Assembly (NCBI RefSeq): GCF_000427645.1
Contig: NZ_KE386571.1
Location: forward strand, 2,227,454-2,291,453
Source: Sphingomonas phyllosphaerae FA2
GTDB lineage: Bacteria; Pseudomonadota; Alphaproteobacteria; Sphingomonadales; Sphingomonadaceae
DNA: 64,000 nucleotides
Direction of reading: 5' to 3'
Positions within the stretch are counted from its first letter, which is position 1, and each line of letters starts with the position of its first letter. The notes under the pieces were generated by a model that worked only from the letters and a program-made list of their open reading frames with translations, was not told the origin of the DNA and ran no database searches. This document shows positions 50,569 to 58,961 of this stretch, piece by piece. The translations under genes and the position numbers were made by a program.

Positions 50569-50782
50569 GTGCGCGCTTCGGTTGCAGTGAAACAAGCGGC
50601 AGCGTCATTTGACCATCCGGCACAATCGCGACCGGCCTTTCCAAGCTATCGACGATCCGCGTAGCAAGGGCCAAGGCAGCTTCTTCGCGCACGCGTTCGC
50701 TAGGAGCGGCTATACCGCCGCGCACCCAACCGGGTGCGGATAGAACGGCTGCGGCGAGCGTGAGGGGCGATGGCGTGTCCAT
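50546..50782 (-). CDS. DUF6771-like small protein
   Basis: A 78-residue protein typical of sphingomonad mobile regions: MDTPSPLTLAAAVLSAPGW, then APSERVREEAALALATRIVD and a C-terminus with QMTLPLVSL. It resembles DUF6771, whose function is unknown. Start at 50782 chosen because a longer upstream frame (to 50980) would translate the neighbouring gene's end out of frame. Probably in a unit with the next two minus-strand genes. Confidence 0.75.
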   Translation of the reverse strand: MDTPSPLTLAAAVLSAPGWVRGGIAAPSERVREEAALALATRIVDSLERPVAIVPDGQMTLPLVSLQPKRALIEPHRT

Positions 50783-50813
50783 GACCCTTTGTTCTCTTTT
50801 TGATCCGATTTGT

Positions 50814-51137
50814 CTAGGGCGCTTTCTCGTCGGTCTCGGCACCGATACGAGCAACCTCATCCCGATACGCTTGCCACCATGACCGCTTGTCCATTGGCTG
50901 CGCGGCGGCGGCGGCGGCGCGTGGACGGGTTGCGGCAAAGGCATGAAGCACCACCCCCGCAACGAAGAGGGCGGCACCACATACCGTCATCATCATCTGC
51001 TGCTGTTGCAAGGCGAGGTTGACGACCCGCCCGCCAAACGTGCCTCCCTCTACCGAGGGATCAAAGACGAACATGGCGTAGGCAGCCAACCCCGCCCCAG
51101 CTGCCCACAATAGAATGCCGAGCGGTTTCACAGGCAC
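50814..51137 (-). CDS. Two-helix membrane protein, unknown function
   Basis: 107 residues: helix 1 LGILLWAAGAGLAAYAMFVF (about 6-25), helix 2 MMTVCGAALFVAGVVLHAFA (about 49-68), then a soluble tail with SWWQAYRDEVARIGAE. Similar proteins accompany integrated elements in sphingomonads; function unknown. It overlaps the secreted protein gene upstream by 10 bp, so translation is coupled. Confidence 0.75.
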   Translation of the reverse strand: MPVKPLGILLWAAGAGLAAYAMFVFDPSVEGGTFGGRVVNLALQQQQMMMTVCGAALFVAGVVLHAFAATRPRAAAAAAQPMDKRSWWQAYRDEVARIGAETDEKAP

Positions 51138-51469
51138 CGCCCGATCGCGCGGGCTACACGGTCATCGTAAGCGCCGGATGCGGTGAAGCTAATCGTCCTG
51201 CCTGTTGGACCGTCCTTGATGCGGATCGCAAAGGGTACGCCCACCCATATGTCGATGACGCCTTCGCCGTGCAGGACGCTCGGCGCGCCCCAATCGCTTA
51301 CGGCGCTGCCAATGCAATGCTCCAACGCAAGCGCGCTTTTACCGCTATCGTAGGTTGCTCGTACAGGCCGCGACCAAAGTTCGGTGAGGCTGCTTGCCTC
51401 CGCGTTCGGCGAAATCATGAAAGCGGCACTTGCTGCGATTATCATCGCAAAACCGTTGGTACGTTTCAT
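51128..51469 (-). CDS. Small secreted protein, unknown function
   Basis: 113 residues with a signal peptide (MKRTNGFAMIIAASAAFMIS, cleavage near AEA-SS). The mature part has two cysteines (EHCIGSAV and IGRCL) and IDIWVGVPFAIRIKDG. Start at 51469 has a G-rich ribosome site (aagggggggtgat). It follows a long structured leader (51470-51660). First gene of the three-gene unit with the membrane protein and the DUF6771-like gene. Confidence 0.72.
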   Translation of the reverse strand: MKRTNGFAMIIAASAAFMISPNAEASSLTELWSRPVRATYDSGKSALALEHCIGSAVSDWGAPSVLHGEGVIDIWVGVPFAIRIKDGPTGRTISFTASGAYDDRVARAIGRCL

Positions 51470-51660
51470 ATCACCCCCCCTTCTTAGGAGGCGTGCCCGG
51501 CGATAAGCCGGGTGTTCGTAACCCGGAGAAATCCCACAGGCGCATGTGCCTTTACCGTCACCGGCTGGACATACGCACATGCCACCCGGCCACAGCGATG
51601 AAGCTACGACCGGCTGATTTCCCTCGGGGTTACGACGCCCCACAGTCCGAATCTGCGGAA
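51470..51660 (-). promoter_or_regulatory. Structured leader with mutually exclusive hairpins
   Basis: In the minus-strand RNA the G-rich ribosome site is preceded by two hairpins sharing one arm: ccggg at 51508-51512 can pair with cccgg at 51496-51500 or, as ccgggt, with acccgg at 51521-51526. A third palindrome, ggcgcatgtgcc, is at 51540-51550. The cctcct word (51487-51492 region) can also pair with the ribosome site. This arrangement is what a cis-acting RNA switch or attenuator would look like. Confidence 0.45.
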
Positions 51661-51711
51661 CTGCGCTGACGTGATGAATTAAACGGGTGCGGGCTGCAAC
51701 TGGTAGCTCGG

Positions 51712-51928
51712 CTATGCGGCCCGCTTCTGCACCCTTTGTATGGCGGCACGCGAAACACCGCACTGCACCGCTAGGACATTCAAGAAAGCCCCCCCCTTGC
51801 TGCGCGCCGCTATGATTGGCGGCGAGCGCTGTTGGCCTTCCTAGCGCCTGCCCTGACGCCTTAGCGATCCGACCCGAAATAGCGACCACGTCAAACCGGG
51901 ATGATTCCAGCGATAGTCCAATCCTCAC
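51712..51928 (-). pseudogene. C-terminal fragment of a serine recombinase with a frameshift
   Basis: Reading right to left, VVAISGRIAKASGQALGRPT is followed, after a one-base shift at the run of eight Gs (51789-51796 region), by NVLAVQCGVSRAAIQRVQKR and a stop at 51712. This matches the linker 'GRP' motif and the helix-turn-helix of resolvases, compare VRPVDIATKLGIARASVYRAL in the intact gene at 52543. The catalytic domain is missing, so it is a remnant. Confidence 0.6.
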
Positions 51929-52110
51929 AAAAAGAAGATGAGATTACCTTCTAATAGATCATTCTAAGAACGTTCGAAGGAAGGGCATCACTAATATAAT
52001 CACTAGCGGTTGAGGCACCCCAAAATGCTGCTATATAGGTTCTCACCCAAATCCGCTGCCCTTCATGAGGAAGATCAGCCAGTATGGAGAAATATATGAA
52101 AGATTGAATA
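51929..52110. other. Short AT-rich island spacer
   Basis: Nothing recognisable; low GC. It forms the upstream region of the cysteine-rich protein gene that starts at 52111 and the decayed front of the recombinase fragment. Confidence 0.4.
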
Positions 52111-52341
52111 ATGACCTACAAACAAGCAATTCGGCTCAAGTGTAAAGATTGTAATTACGATCCTCTATCCGCAGGGACGGAGCTAGAACAGAACGCTGCT
52201 TGCGGATGCGCAAGCTGCCCTCTTCACGAAGTAAGAGCTATGCCTAGGGGGTATCGCATCGGCGGTATAGTAGATTTGCAAAAGCTCACCGCACTACGCG
52301 AATGGATCGAAGCGTCTAACGCCGCACGCGCCAATCGGTGA
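52111..52341 (+). CDS. Cysteine-rich phage-type zinc-binding protein
   Basis: 76 residues: IRLKCKDCNYDPL and CGCASCPLHEVR give two CxxC/CxC-type pairs that could bind one zinc. This layout (KCKDC...C.C..CPL) recurs in small phage and prophage proteins. Start at 52111 (MTYKQAIRLKC) in AT-rich context. A bidirectional terminator lies 50 bp downstream. Function unknown. Confidence 0.7.
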   Translation: MTYKQAIRLKCKDCNYDPLSAGTELEQNAACGCASCPLHEVRAMPRGYRIGGIVDLQKLTALREWIEASNAARANR

Positions 52342-52392
52342 AATCACCCAACTACACCGGCAAAACATTGCTATAATCAGCGCCACAGCGAC

Positions 52393-52427
52393 GAAAGGCC
52401 CCTGCGAGGTATGAAGGGGCCTTTTCG
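52393..52427. terminator. Bidirectional terminator
   Basis: Hairpin gaaaggcccc / ggggcctttt with a 13-base loop, A-rich on the left and T-rich on the right. It separates the plus-strand cysteine-rich gene and the minus-strand serine recombinase. Confidence 0.8.
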
Positions 52428-52542
52428 CATTCGAGACGCTGGCGCGCGCATCCTGACAGCAATTTGTGCCTGTACCTCCGCCGACAAGTGCCAACCTGCC
52501 ATCACGCAGCGATGATGCGCCGCGCACCGGCACTTTCGAAGT

Positions 52543-53085
52543 CTAAGCCTCTGCCAGCGCACGATACACACTGGCGCGAGCGATGCCGAGCTTAGTGGCG
52601 ATATCGACCGGGCGCACGCCTTCGGCTTTGAGCGCGCGCACCGCACCCGCATCCACCGTAGGCTTGCGGCCCTTATAACGCCCATCTGCCTTTGCCTTGG
52701 CGATCCCTTCCGCCTGACGCTCCTTGCGGATCGCGGTTTCAAACTGCGCAAATACACCGAGCATCTGTAGGAAGGCCACGCCCGCCGGTGACGACGTGTC
52801 GATAGGCTGCTCGATGGCTTTCAGGTACGCGCCCTTGCGCTTGATGGTCGCGACAATCGTTTCTAAATCGCCAACGGATCGCGCCAGACGGTCAATTCGA
52901 CTGACTAGGAGTATGTCACCGTCCCGAATGAAATCCAGCGCGTCGGCCAGCGCCTTGCGGTTGTCGGTGCTGGTCCCGCTTTCCTTCTCCGCAAACAGCT
53001 TTTCGCATCCGGCAGTTTTGAGGGCGTCGAACTGAACGTCCAACGATTGCCCCGCCGATGACACCCTTGCGTAACCTACCAGCAT
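52543..53085 (-). CDS. Serine recombinase (resolvase/invertase, Pin-like)
   Basis: 180-residue small serine recombinase. The ATG at 53085 gives MLVGYARVSSAGQSLDVQFD; S9 (YARVS) is the nucleophile. LLVSRIDRLARSVGDLE carries the conserved arginines, and the C-terminal HTH is VDIATKLGIARASVYRAL after the GRKPT linker. Length and domains are intact. Direct repeats of a GTCTC word upstream look like its binding sites. It could resolve or invert DNA within the island. Confidence 0.95.
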   Translation of the reverse strand: MLVGYARVSSAGQSLDVQFDALKTAGCEKLFAEKESGTSTDNRKALADALDFIRDGDILLVSRIDRLARSVGDLETIVATIKRKGAYLKAIEQPIDTSSPAGVAFLQMLGVFAQFETAIRKERQAEGIAKAKADGRYKGRKPTVDAGAVRALKAEGVRPVDIATKLGIARASVYRALAEA

Positions 53086-53096
53086 GACCGCACCTT

Positions 53097-53192
53097 GTCT
53101 CAATAGACTCTAGATGATGCGATCTAGTCGTCTCATTGCGACGGAGTCAACCCTATTGAGACGCCGTACGCGTCTCACACCGCTGTCTCGGA
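53097..53192. promoter_or_regulatory. res-like cluster of GTCTC repeats upstream of the serine recombinase
   Basis: Five copies of a gtctcaat-like word: 53097 (gtctcaat), 53130 (gtctcatt), 53155 (attgagac, reverse), 53172 (gtctcaca) and 53185 (gtctcgga). The 53130 and 53155 pair and the 53158/53172 pair are inverted. This matches the several subsites expected of a resolvase res region and may also autoregulate the gene. Confidence 0.55.
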
Positions 53193-53354
53193 TAGGTATA
53201 CCTAAGAAAAACGCGCGTTGAGTGACGCAGGTCAGATTTACCTGCGGCGGTCTTAGCGAGCCCCCTTCCCTTTCCGAACCCAGACCCTGTTGTGTCTTGA
53301 CGTGGCAGTGCGGATGAAACCATCGTTCCGGGAAACGCCGGCGAAGGGGAACAA

Positions 53355-55835
53355 ATGCACGCTCCGTTTGAAATGGCAGAGGGGCTCGCCCGATTGAAGG
53401 CGATTATTGGGCAGTTTCCGCCTGACAGCCAGCACTGGAACGAAGCGACCAACCGCTTTCTCTTTATTGATCGCTTGATTACCGAAGTTCTCGGATGGGA
53501 GCGCCCTAACGTTAGAGTTGAAGAAGCAGACGTTCTTGGAGGAAGGGCGGACTACGTATTTGGAACCCCCGCACAAGCGGTTCTCGAAGCTAAGCGCGAG
53601 TCAAAGGTATGGGAGGTACTTCCCTCCGGCAACCCGAAAAAGGTAAGGTCCATTGAGTCCGCTCTATTAGCGTCAAAGAACTTCGAGGATGTGGTTCATC
53701 AGGTTCTGCCATATTGCGTCGTTAAAGGCGCTCCTATTGCAATTGTCTGCAACGGACCTCAGCTGGCAATCTTCCAAGCTATCACAATGCATCAGGAGCC
53801 TCTTAAGGGAGAATTCTATCTCTTCAATGGCTTTGATGAATACATTAAGGATTTTCCTCTGCTATGGACTTTACTAAGCCCCGAAGGGATTTCGGAAAAT
53901 AGAGCATTTCGACTTTTATCGCAGCACCGAAATCCTCGTCTTCCGCCTAAGTGCTCAAACTCGATTCCCGAACCTAATCGTCATCGTTATAGGGACGGAC
54001 TGCAAAATGAGTTGCGGGACATCGGCTCATTCCTTCTAGAAGAAATTGAGGATAATCCTGATTTGCGTCGGGACTTCTACAGGGAGTGCTACGTACCGAT
54101 TGAGGCAAACAACAGGCATTTGCTTCTAAGTAAGCAGATTATTGCAAATCGCTACAATCGAGTTAGTGGAGATACGGTAGCGCCAAGTGCGCTGGACTCG
54201 GCGAGCTCATCAGGCAAATTATCTCCGAGCTTTCTTAGGAACGCAGGATCGAAACCTATTGTCGTAATTGGAGACGTAGGGGTTGGAAAAACCTCGTTCT
54301 TCGAGAACCTCTTTCTTCATCTGAACGATACGAGCGACTCATATATCATTAACATTAATCTTGGCAAAAAAGCTAACTTAGCTAATGGCCTAAAAGACTT
54401 CGTCTTAACTAACATCCCCGATAGCTTGTACAAAGATTACTCCATTGATATATACGAGAGCGATTTTGTAAGAACCGTTTATCACGACGATCTAAAAAGG
54501 TGGGATAAAAGCGTTGAAGCAGTAAGCCTCAAAGACCTTCCTGCCGAACTTGCGCAAGCTAGATCGAGATATTTGTTGAAGAGAACCGAGCAAAGAGACC
54601 AGCATTTACATGCGGTTCTCTCGTACCTCTCGCGCGGCATGGGTCGCCGACTCATTCTTGTGATTGATAATGCCGATCAGCGATCCGCTGAAATACAGCA
54701 GGAAGCGTTCTTGATTGCTCAGGAGTTGGCGGCTACCCGAAGTATGTTCGTATTTGTAGCACTGCGGCCAAGTACATTTTATCAGTCTAAGTTAGGCGGC
54801 ACGTTAGCGGCATATCAGAACAAGATACTTACTATATCGCCTCCTCCTGCTGATGTGGTGATTGAGAAGCGGCTGACGTTCGCGCTTCGCGTGGCAGAAG
54901 GTAAGGTATCTCCCGCGTCACTTGATGAGATTCGATTGAATCTCGGCAGCATCGTGTCCTATCTGAGAGCGACATTGAGATCGATTCGTGTTAACAATCA
55001 TATTCGGCAATTTTTGAGCAATGTCACTGGTGGAAATACGCGCGGCGTTATCGAGCTAATTACGACGTTTTGTGGAAGCCCAAACGTCGATGCTAAAAAG
55101 ATAATTCAGATTGAAGAAGAGACGCACGACTATGTCGTACCGCTTCATGAATTCACAAAGCACGCCTTGTTGGGGGAGTACACGTACTACAATCCAGCAT
55201 CCTCGGTAGTAGCGTGCAACGTCTTTGACATATCTGCCGCCGATCAGCGTGAGCACTTCATCCATTCTCTACTTGTGGCGTATTTAGCATCTGGCTTAGG
55301 AAGTCGTGACCAAGATGGATTTGTAGCCGGCGAGAATATTTATGAGGAAGCCGCTCGCCTCGGCTTCAATGAAGCGCAGTTTAATACCGCGGTTCGACGG
55401 CTGGCGTTAACAAAGTTGATTGAGACACCCTACTCACACTATCGCGAGGTCAAAGTTCCTGAGGATGTGCCGCCAAGAAGTTTTCAGTACCGCGCGACGT
55501 CGGTCGGATTGTATCACATAAGATTCTGGATGGGCTCGTTCTCGTTCCTCGACGCTATGTCGACGGATACCCCCATCCTTGATGAGGAAAAAAGGGATTT
55601 TATCTCAGCGAGAGCAGCATCATTGGAAATTGCAGATAGATATCATAAGACAACCAAGTTCCGTGACTACCTTGAGTCGGCTTGGCACGTTGCCAACTTC
55701 GACGTTGCCTATCTAAATTTACCTGCCGTATTTGCTGACAACTCAGAGCAATTTGAAAGGGTCGCGAGGGTTATGAGCCGACCAAAGAATCCTCATTACA
55801 GAGGAAGATCAGCTCACCGGGGGCGCGCGCAATGA
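53355..55835 (+). CDS. Nuclease-ATPase fusion: HsdR-N-like PD-(D/E)XK domain plus STAND/KAP-like NTPase
   Basis: An 826-residue single protein, probably a defence gene. Domain 1 (about 10-150) resembles the N-terminus of type I restriction R subunits: ADYVFG and AVLEAKRE give D66, E78 and K80 of a PD-(D/E)XK site, followed by IAIVCNGPQLAIFQA. A helical linker leads to a P-loop ATPase: Walker A GDVGVGKTS (306-314) and Walker B LILVIDNAD (433-441, D438). FVFVALRPSTFYQ is sensor-like and PPPADVVIEKRLTFAL helical. The C-terminal third (about 600-826) has winged-helix-like segments and ends in a basic tail. The start at 53355 follows gaagggga. No methylase lies nearby. Alone and at the island end, it could be an Avs-like or KAP-like abortive infection effector. 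Confidence 0.78.
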   Translation: MHAPFEMAEGLARLKAIIGQFPPDSQHWNEATNRFLFIDRLITEVLGWERPNVRVEEADVLGGRADYVFGTPAQAVLEAKRESKVWEVLPSGNPKKVRSIESALLASKNFEDVVHQVLPYCVVKGAPIAIVCNGPQLAIFQAITMHQEPLKGEFYLFNGFDEYIKDFPLLWTLLSPEGISENRAFRLLSQHRNPRLPPKCSNSIPEPNRHRYRDGLQNELRDIGSFLLEEIEDNPDLRRDFYRECYVPIEANNRHLLLSKQIIANRYNRVSGDTVAPSALDSASSSGKLSPSFLRNAGSKPIVVIGDVGVGKTSFFENLFLHLNDTSDSYIININLGKKANLANGLKDFVLTNIPDSLYKDYSIDIYESDFVRTVYHDDLKRWDKSVEAVSLKDLPAELAQARSRYLLKRTEQRDQHLHAVLSYLSRGMGRRLILVIDNADQRSAEIQQEAFLIAQELAATRSMFVFVALRPSTFYQSKLGGTLAAYQNKILTISPPPADVVIEKRLTFALRVAEGKVSPASLDEIRLNLGSIVSYLRATLRSIRVNNHIRQFLSNVTGGNTRGVIELITTFCGSPNVDAKKIIQIEEETHDYVVPLHEFTKHALLGEYTYYNPASSVVACNVFDISAADQREHFIHSLLVAYLASGLGSRDQDGFVAGENIYEEAARLGFNEAQFNTAVRRLALTKLIETPYSHYREVKVPEDVPPRSFQYRATSVGLYHIRFWMGSFSFLDAMSTDTPILDEEKRDFISARAASLEIADRYHKTTKFRDYLESAWHVANFDVAYLNLPAVFADNSEQFERVARVMSRPKNPHYRGRSAHRGRAQ

Positions 55836-56251
55836 GCATTCGAGCAGGAATCAAGTCGCATGGCTAGGTGATGCAATGGTGCGGTCAGAGCGACTTTCGA
55901 CTCTAGCGGGTAGCTTGAAAACTGTTTCGTTATCCCGCACCAATGCCTTGGTATTTACATTATACCTTCGCTTGAAAAAGCAGTCGGTAGCCTCATCGTG
56001 TAGCATACTGCGGTATGGTTGCCAAAGCTATGGTGCAACAACTGCATGTAGCAGTGGGATCGGCACGCAAGCGCTAAGTTGATGATTTGGTGTAATGCGA
56101 GGGGGGCACAGGTTCGCGTTCTGTACTCTACCTGCCTGACACAGCCCTGACACACCCACTCACTTGCGCCGGGGCTAAATACCGGATTATACGAATTACG
56201 GAGCATTTAAAGGGACGAGTTTACAGCGGCTTACAGTTAGTGGGTGTCCTT
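55836..56251. other. Right-end spacer of the island
   Basis: No confident gene. Open frames of 68 codons (55876, plus) and 83 codons (55955-56206, minus) overlap, have no similarity and no clear ribosome site. The region carries the gacaca pair and a ttacag direct repeat (56223 and 56231) beside attR, suggesting recombinase binding rather than coding. Confidence 0.5.
56138..56154 (+). promoter_or_regulatory. Possible integrase arm-type site, right end
   Basis: gacacagccctgacaca: two gacaca words 11 bp apart start to start, in the same spacing and orientation as at 46126-46142 near the left end. Confidence 0.45.
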
Positions 56252-56310
56252 GCGCTGCCCTCCGAAGGCAGAGGCCACAGGTTCGAATCCTGTCGGGTGC
56301 GCCAGCAACA
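56252..56310 (+). repeat. Right attachment repeat (attR), displaced tRNA-Arg 3' half
   Basis: Repeats the tRNA from the anticodon stem through CCA and gcaaca. The T stem reads acagg/cctgt instead of actgg/ccagt (a compensated pair) and the discriminator is G. It has no 5' half, so it is not a working tRNA gene. Confidence 0.9.
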
Positions 56311-56486
56311 GCGTCGATTTTGCGCGAACATGCCGGTTTCTTTCCGGCGTCCGTCCAACGCGATAGCGAGTCGGGCGCTTTGCACGACCGAACCGACTTT
56401 CTTCCTCACTCGCCGCGCATCCATCAGCGACTTCGCCTTGGGCAGGAACTTACTCCACGACTGCCCGATGCCGCCGCCGCTCGCAA

Positions 56487-57311
56487 TTAGCGGGCGATCA
56501 GCGCCGCCAGCCCCGGCGGCTGCGCGCGGCGTAGCTCCAAGGCGTCGAGCGGCGATGGCGGCACCGCCTCCGGGCTCTCGCTGCGCAGCGCCACCAGCCG
56601 GATATCGGTCTGCAACAGGCCGTGCATGACGCAGCTCAGGAACCGGCTGTCGGTATAGACCGCGTTCAGGACGTGCGCCGGTTCCAGCCGGAGCTGCGCC
56701 AGCAGCATCTCGGAGGCGTCGGTGACCAGGATCATGCCGAGCCCCGGCCAGCGCGCCACCACCTCGGCGGGCGGCTGCCCCTTGTACGGCATGGTCGGGG
56801 TGACGTCCTCGGGCCGATACGCGATGCCCGCGACCTGCACGCCGCGCGCCTGCGCCGCCTGCAAGTCAGCCTGGAAGAGATCATACAGCGGCGGCATCAT
56901 GTCGAGCATCACCGTCTGCTGCACGCTCGCCAGCATCGCGCGCGCGCGCTCGATCGTTTGCGGCACGGTGCGCAGCCGCGACAGCGTTTCCTCGGGGGGC
57001 GGCGCATGAACCGATTGCAGCAGCGTGAGCGCCGAGCCGATCCGCTCGTCGAACCCGCTGCGCAAGCTGGCGAGCAGCTGCGCGGGGGGGACCGGAACGT
57101 ATGTGGCCGCGTCGCCGCTGTCGCTCTCGTCCAGCACCGCGCCCTTTTGGCTGAGCGCGTTGAGTGCCTGATAGACGTTGGCCGGCGCGCGGCCGATCCG
57201 TTGCGCCAAACGGTACCCCGTGGCCGGCGACTGCCGCAGCAGCTCACAATAAACTGTTGATTCGAGCTGGTTAAACCCCAGCGCCGTCAACGCGGATTCG
57301 GGCTCGCTCAT
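56487..57311 (-). CDS. TrmB-family transcriptional regulator
   Basis: 274 residues with an N-terminal winged helix (LTALGFNQLESTVYCELLRQS, GYRLAQRIGRAPANVYQAL) of the TrmB type and a C-terminal ligand/phospholipase-D-like domain. Start at 57311 (MSEPESALTALGF); longer frames upstream look unreal. TrmB regulators usually sense sugars in archaea and are less common in bacteria; the signal here is unknown. First gene to the right of attR, core-like in GC. Confidence 0.85.
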   Translation of the reverse strand: MSEPESALTALGFNQLESTVYCELLRQSPATGYRLAQRIGRAPANVYQALNALSQKGAVLDESDSGDAATYVPVPPAQLLASLRSGFDERIGSALTLLQSVHAPPPEETLSRLRTVPQTIERARAMLASVQQTVMLDMMPPLYDLFQADLQAAQARGVQVAGIAYRPEDVTPTMPYKGQPPAEVVARWPGLGMILVTDASEMLLAQLRLEPAHVLNAVYTDSRFLSCVMHGLLQTDIRLVALRSESPEAVPPSPLDALELRRAQPPGLAALIAR

Positions 57312-57505
57312 CGATGGGCATGGTCGTCGTGGGTCATCGCGCGATGTGTAAACGAACGCCGGTCGCGCGCAATCCGCTGCACGTCGCCGCAGGACCATCG
57401 ATGCCATTGGCGCGCCCGCACCGGGCCTTGGCGTGCCGACAACGCGCCGGGCCGTGACGGTCTCGATCAATCGTTAACCATCCCCCGCTATCGCCGGCAC
57501 TGGAG

Positions 57506-58897
57506 GTGGTGATTTTGACGCTCGATCAAACAATTACCGGGGCATCGCGGGTCGCGGGCGAACTCGGCATCCGAACGCTGGACCTGCAGGCGGACATCTC
57601 CGAACTGGCGACCCGCGTTACCGCGCAGGCACGCACGATCGAGAGCGTCGGCGCGCAGACCAACCGGCTGACCGACGACGTCGAGAACGTCGCCGATGCC
57701 GCGCGGGAGGCGTCGGGGGCAACGACCGGCGCGCACGGATTGCTGGCCAGTTCGCATGTCCAGATCGATGCGGCGATGGGGGATGTGGTCGACCTGATCG
57801 CGCAGGTCAGTCGCATCCACGACAGCCTTGGCGCCTTCACCTCGGCGCTGGAGGACGTCGGGCGCGTGACCGCCACGATCGACGCGATCGCCAAACAGAC
57901 CAACCTGCTGGCGCTGAACGCGACGATCGAGGCGGCGCGCGCGGGCAACGCCGGGCGCGGCTTTTCGGTGGTGGCAGGCGAGGTCAAGAAGCTGGCGTCG
58001 GAAACCGCCGCCGCGACCTCGCGCATCAACACCTCGATCGAGGCGCTGACCACGCAGGCCGACGCGATGCTTGGGCGCGTCGATCAGGGGGTGACGAAGG
58101 CGCGCTCGGCGCACCAGGGCACGCACGAAGTCAAGGCACTGGTCGCGCAATTGCGCGGGCTGATGGACGGGCTGGAGCGCAACAGCGACAGCGTGGTGCG
58201 GCGGATCGGCTCGATGCTGTCGGCGGTGGTCGAGGTGAAGACCGGGCTCGGGCAATTATCGACGACGTCGAGCGACAACGCCTCGGGGCTGCAACGGCTG
58301 TCGACGCGGCTGACCTCGGTCAGCGACGACACCAACGCCTTGCTCCAGTTGCTGGCCGAAAGCGACGCCGACACACCGGATCGTCCCTATATCCACTTCG
58401 CGGTCGCCGCCGCGCAGCAGGTGTCCGACGGGCTGGCGCAGGCCGTCGCAGCCGGAACGCTCGAGCAGTCCGCGATCCTCGGCGACGCCTACAAGCGGGT
58501 TGAGGGTACCGATCCTCCGCTATTCACGCACCCCGCGATGACGACGATCACCGCACTCGCCCGCCCGCAGCAGGAGGCGGCACGCGCCCTCCCCGGCTTC
58601 TTCGGGATGAGCTTCACCGATCGGCGCTGTTTTGGCGCGGTGGCGATGCCCGAGCGCTCGTTGCCGCAGCGCCCCGGGCAACGTAGCTGGAACACCGAAT
58701 ATTCGCGTGCGGGCGTCTTCTTCGACTTCGCCGATACCGAACAACAGGTGCGGATCACCAAGCCGTTCTGCCTGAAGGCGTATCGCCGCCTCGCCGCAGA
58801 CGGCAGCGTGATCCTGCTGAAGCAGGTGATCGCCTCGATCAACGTCAACGGCGCTCATTGGGGCATCCTCCAGCTCGCCTATAAGGATCAGGGCTGA
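57506..58897 (+). CDS. Soluble methyl-accepting chemotaxis-like protein
   Basis: 463 residues without membrane helices. The signalling domain hairpin is clear: [21 protein letters not shown], then [19 protein letters not shown], flanked by long coiled-coil heptads (residues ~20-290). The C-terminal ~150 residues form a globular sensor-like domain ([26 protein letters not shown]), probably PAS/Cache-like. A TTG at 57515 fits the ggagg site better than the GTG at 57506. No che genes are adjacent in this window. Confidence 0.85.
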   Translation: MVILTLDQTITGASRVAGELGIRTLDLQADISELATRVTAQARTIESVGAQTNRLTDDVENVADAAREASGATTGAHGLLASSHVQIDAAMGDVVDLIAQVSRIHDSLGAFTSALEDVGRVTATIDAIAKQTNLLALNATIEAARAGNAGRGFSVVAGEVKKLASETAAATSRINTSIEALTTQADAMLGRVDQGVTKARSAHQGTHEVKALVAQLRGLMDGLERNSDSVVRRIGSMLSAVVEVKTGLGQLSTTSSDNASGLQRLSTRLTSVSDDTNALLQLLAESDADTPDRPYIHFAVAAAQQVSDGLAQAVAAGTLEQSAILGDAYKRVEGTDPPLFTHPAMTTITALARPQQEAARALPGFFGMSFTDRRCFGAVAMPERSLPQRPGQRSWNTEYSRAGVFFDFADTEQQVRITKPFCLKAYRRLAADGSVILLKQVIASINVNGAHWGILQLAYKDQG

Positions 58898-58961
58898 GCG
58901 GGCGGGCGACGCAGAGGATGCCAACACGCGCACGGCGCCGGATGACGGCAGTGGCAGAGCG

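Noticed and set aside
53355..55835. Calling the nuclease-ATPase a type I restriction R subunit
   Set aside because: No SF2 motor motifs, no HsdM or HsdS gene, and the P-loop region looks STAND/KAP-like, not a DEAD-box translocase.
55876..56206. Short open frames on both strands near the right end of the island
   Set aside because: They overlap each other, are atypical in composition, and lie among putative recombinase sites.
56252..56310. A second tRNA-Arg gene
   Set aside because: Only the 3' half is present; the acceptor 5' strand and D arm are missing.
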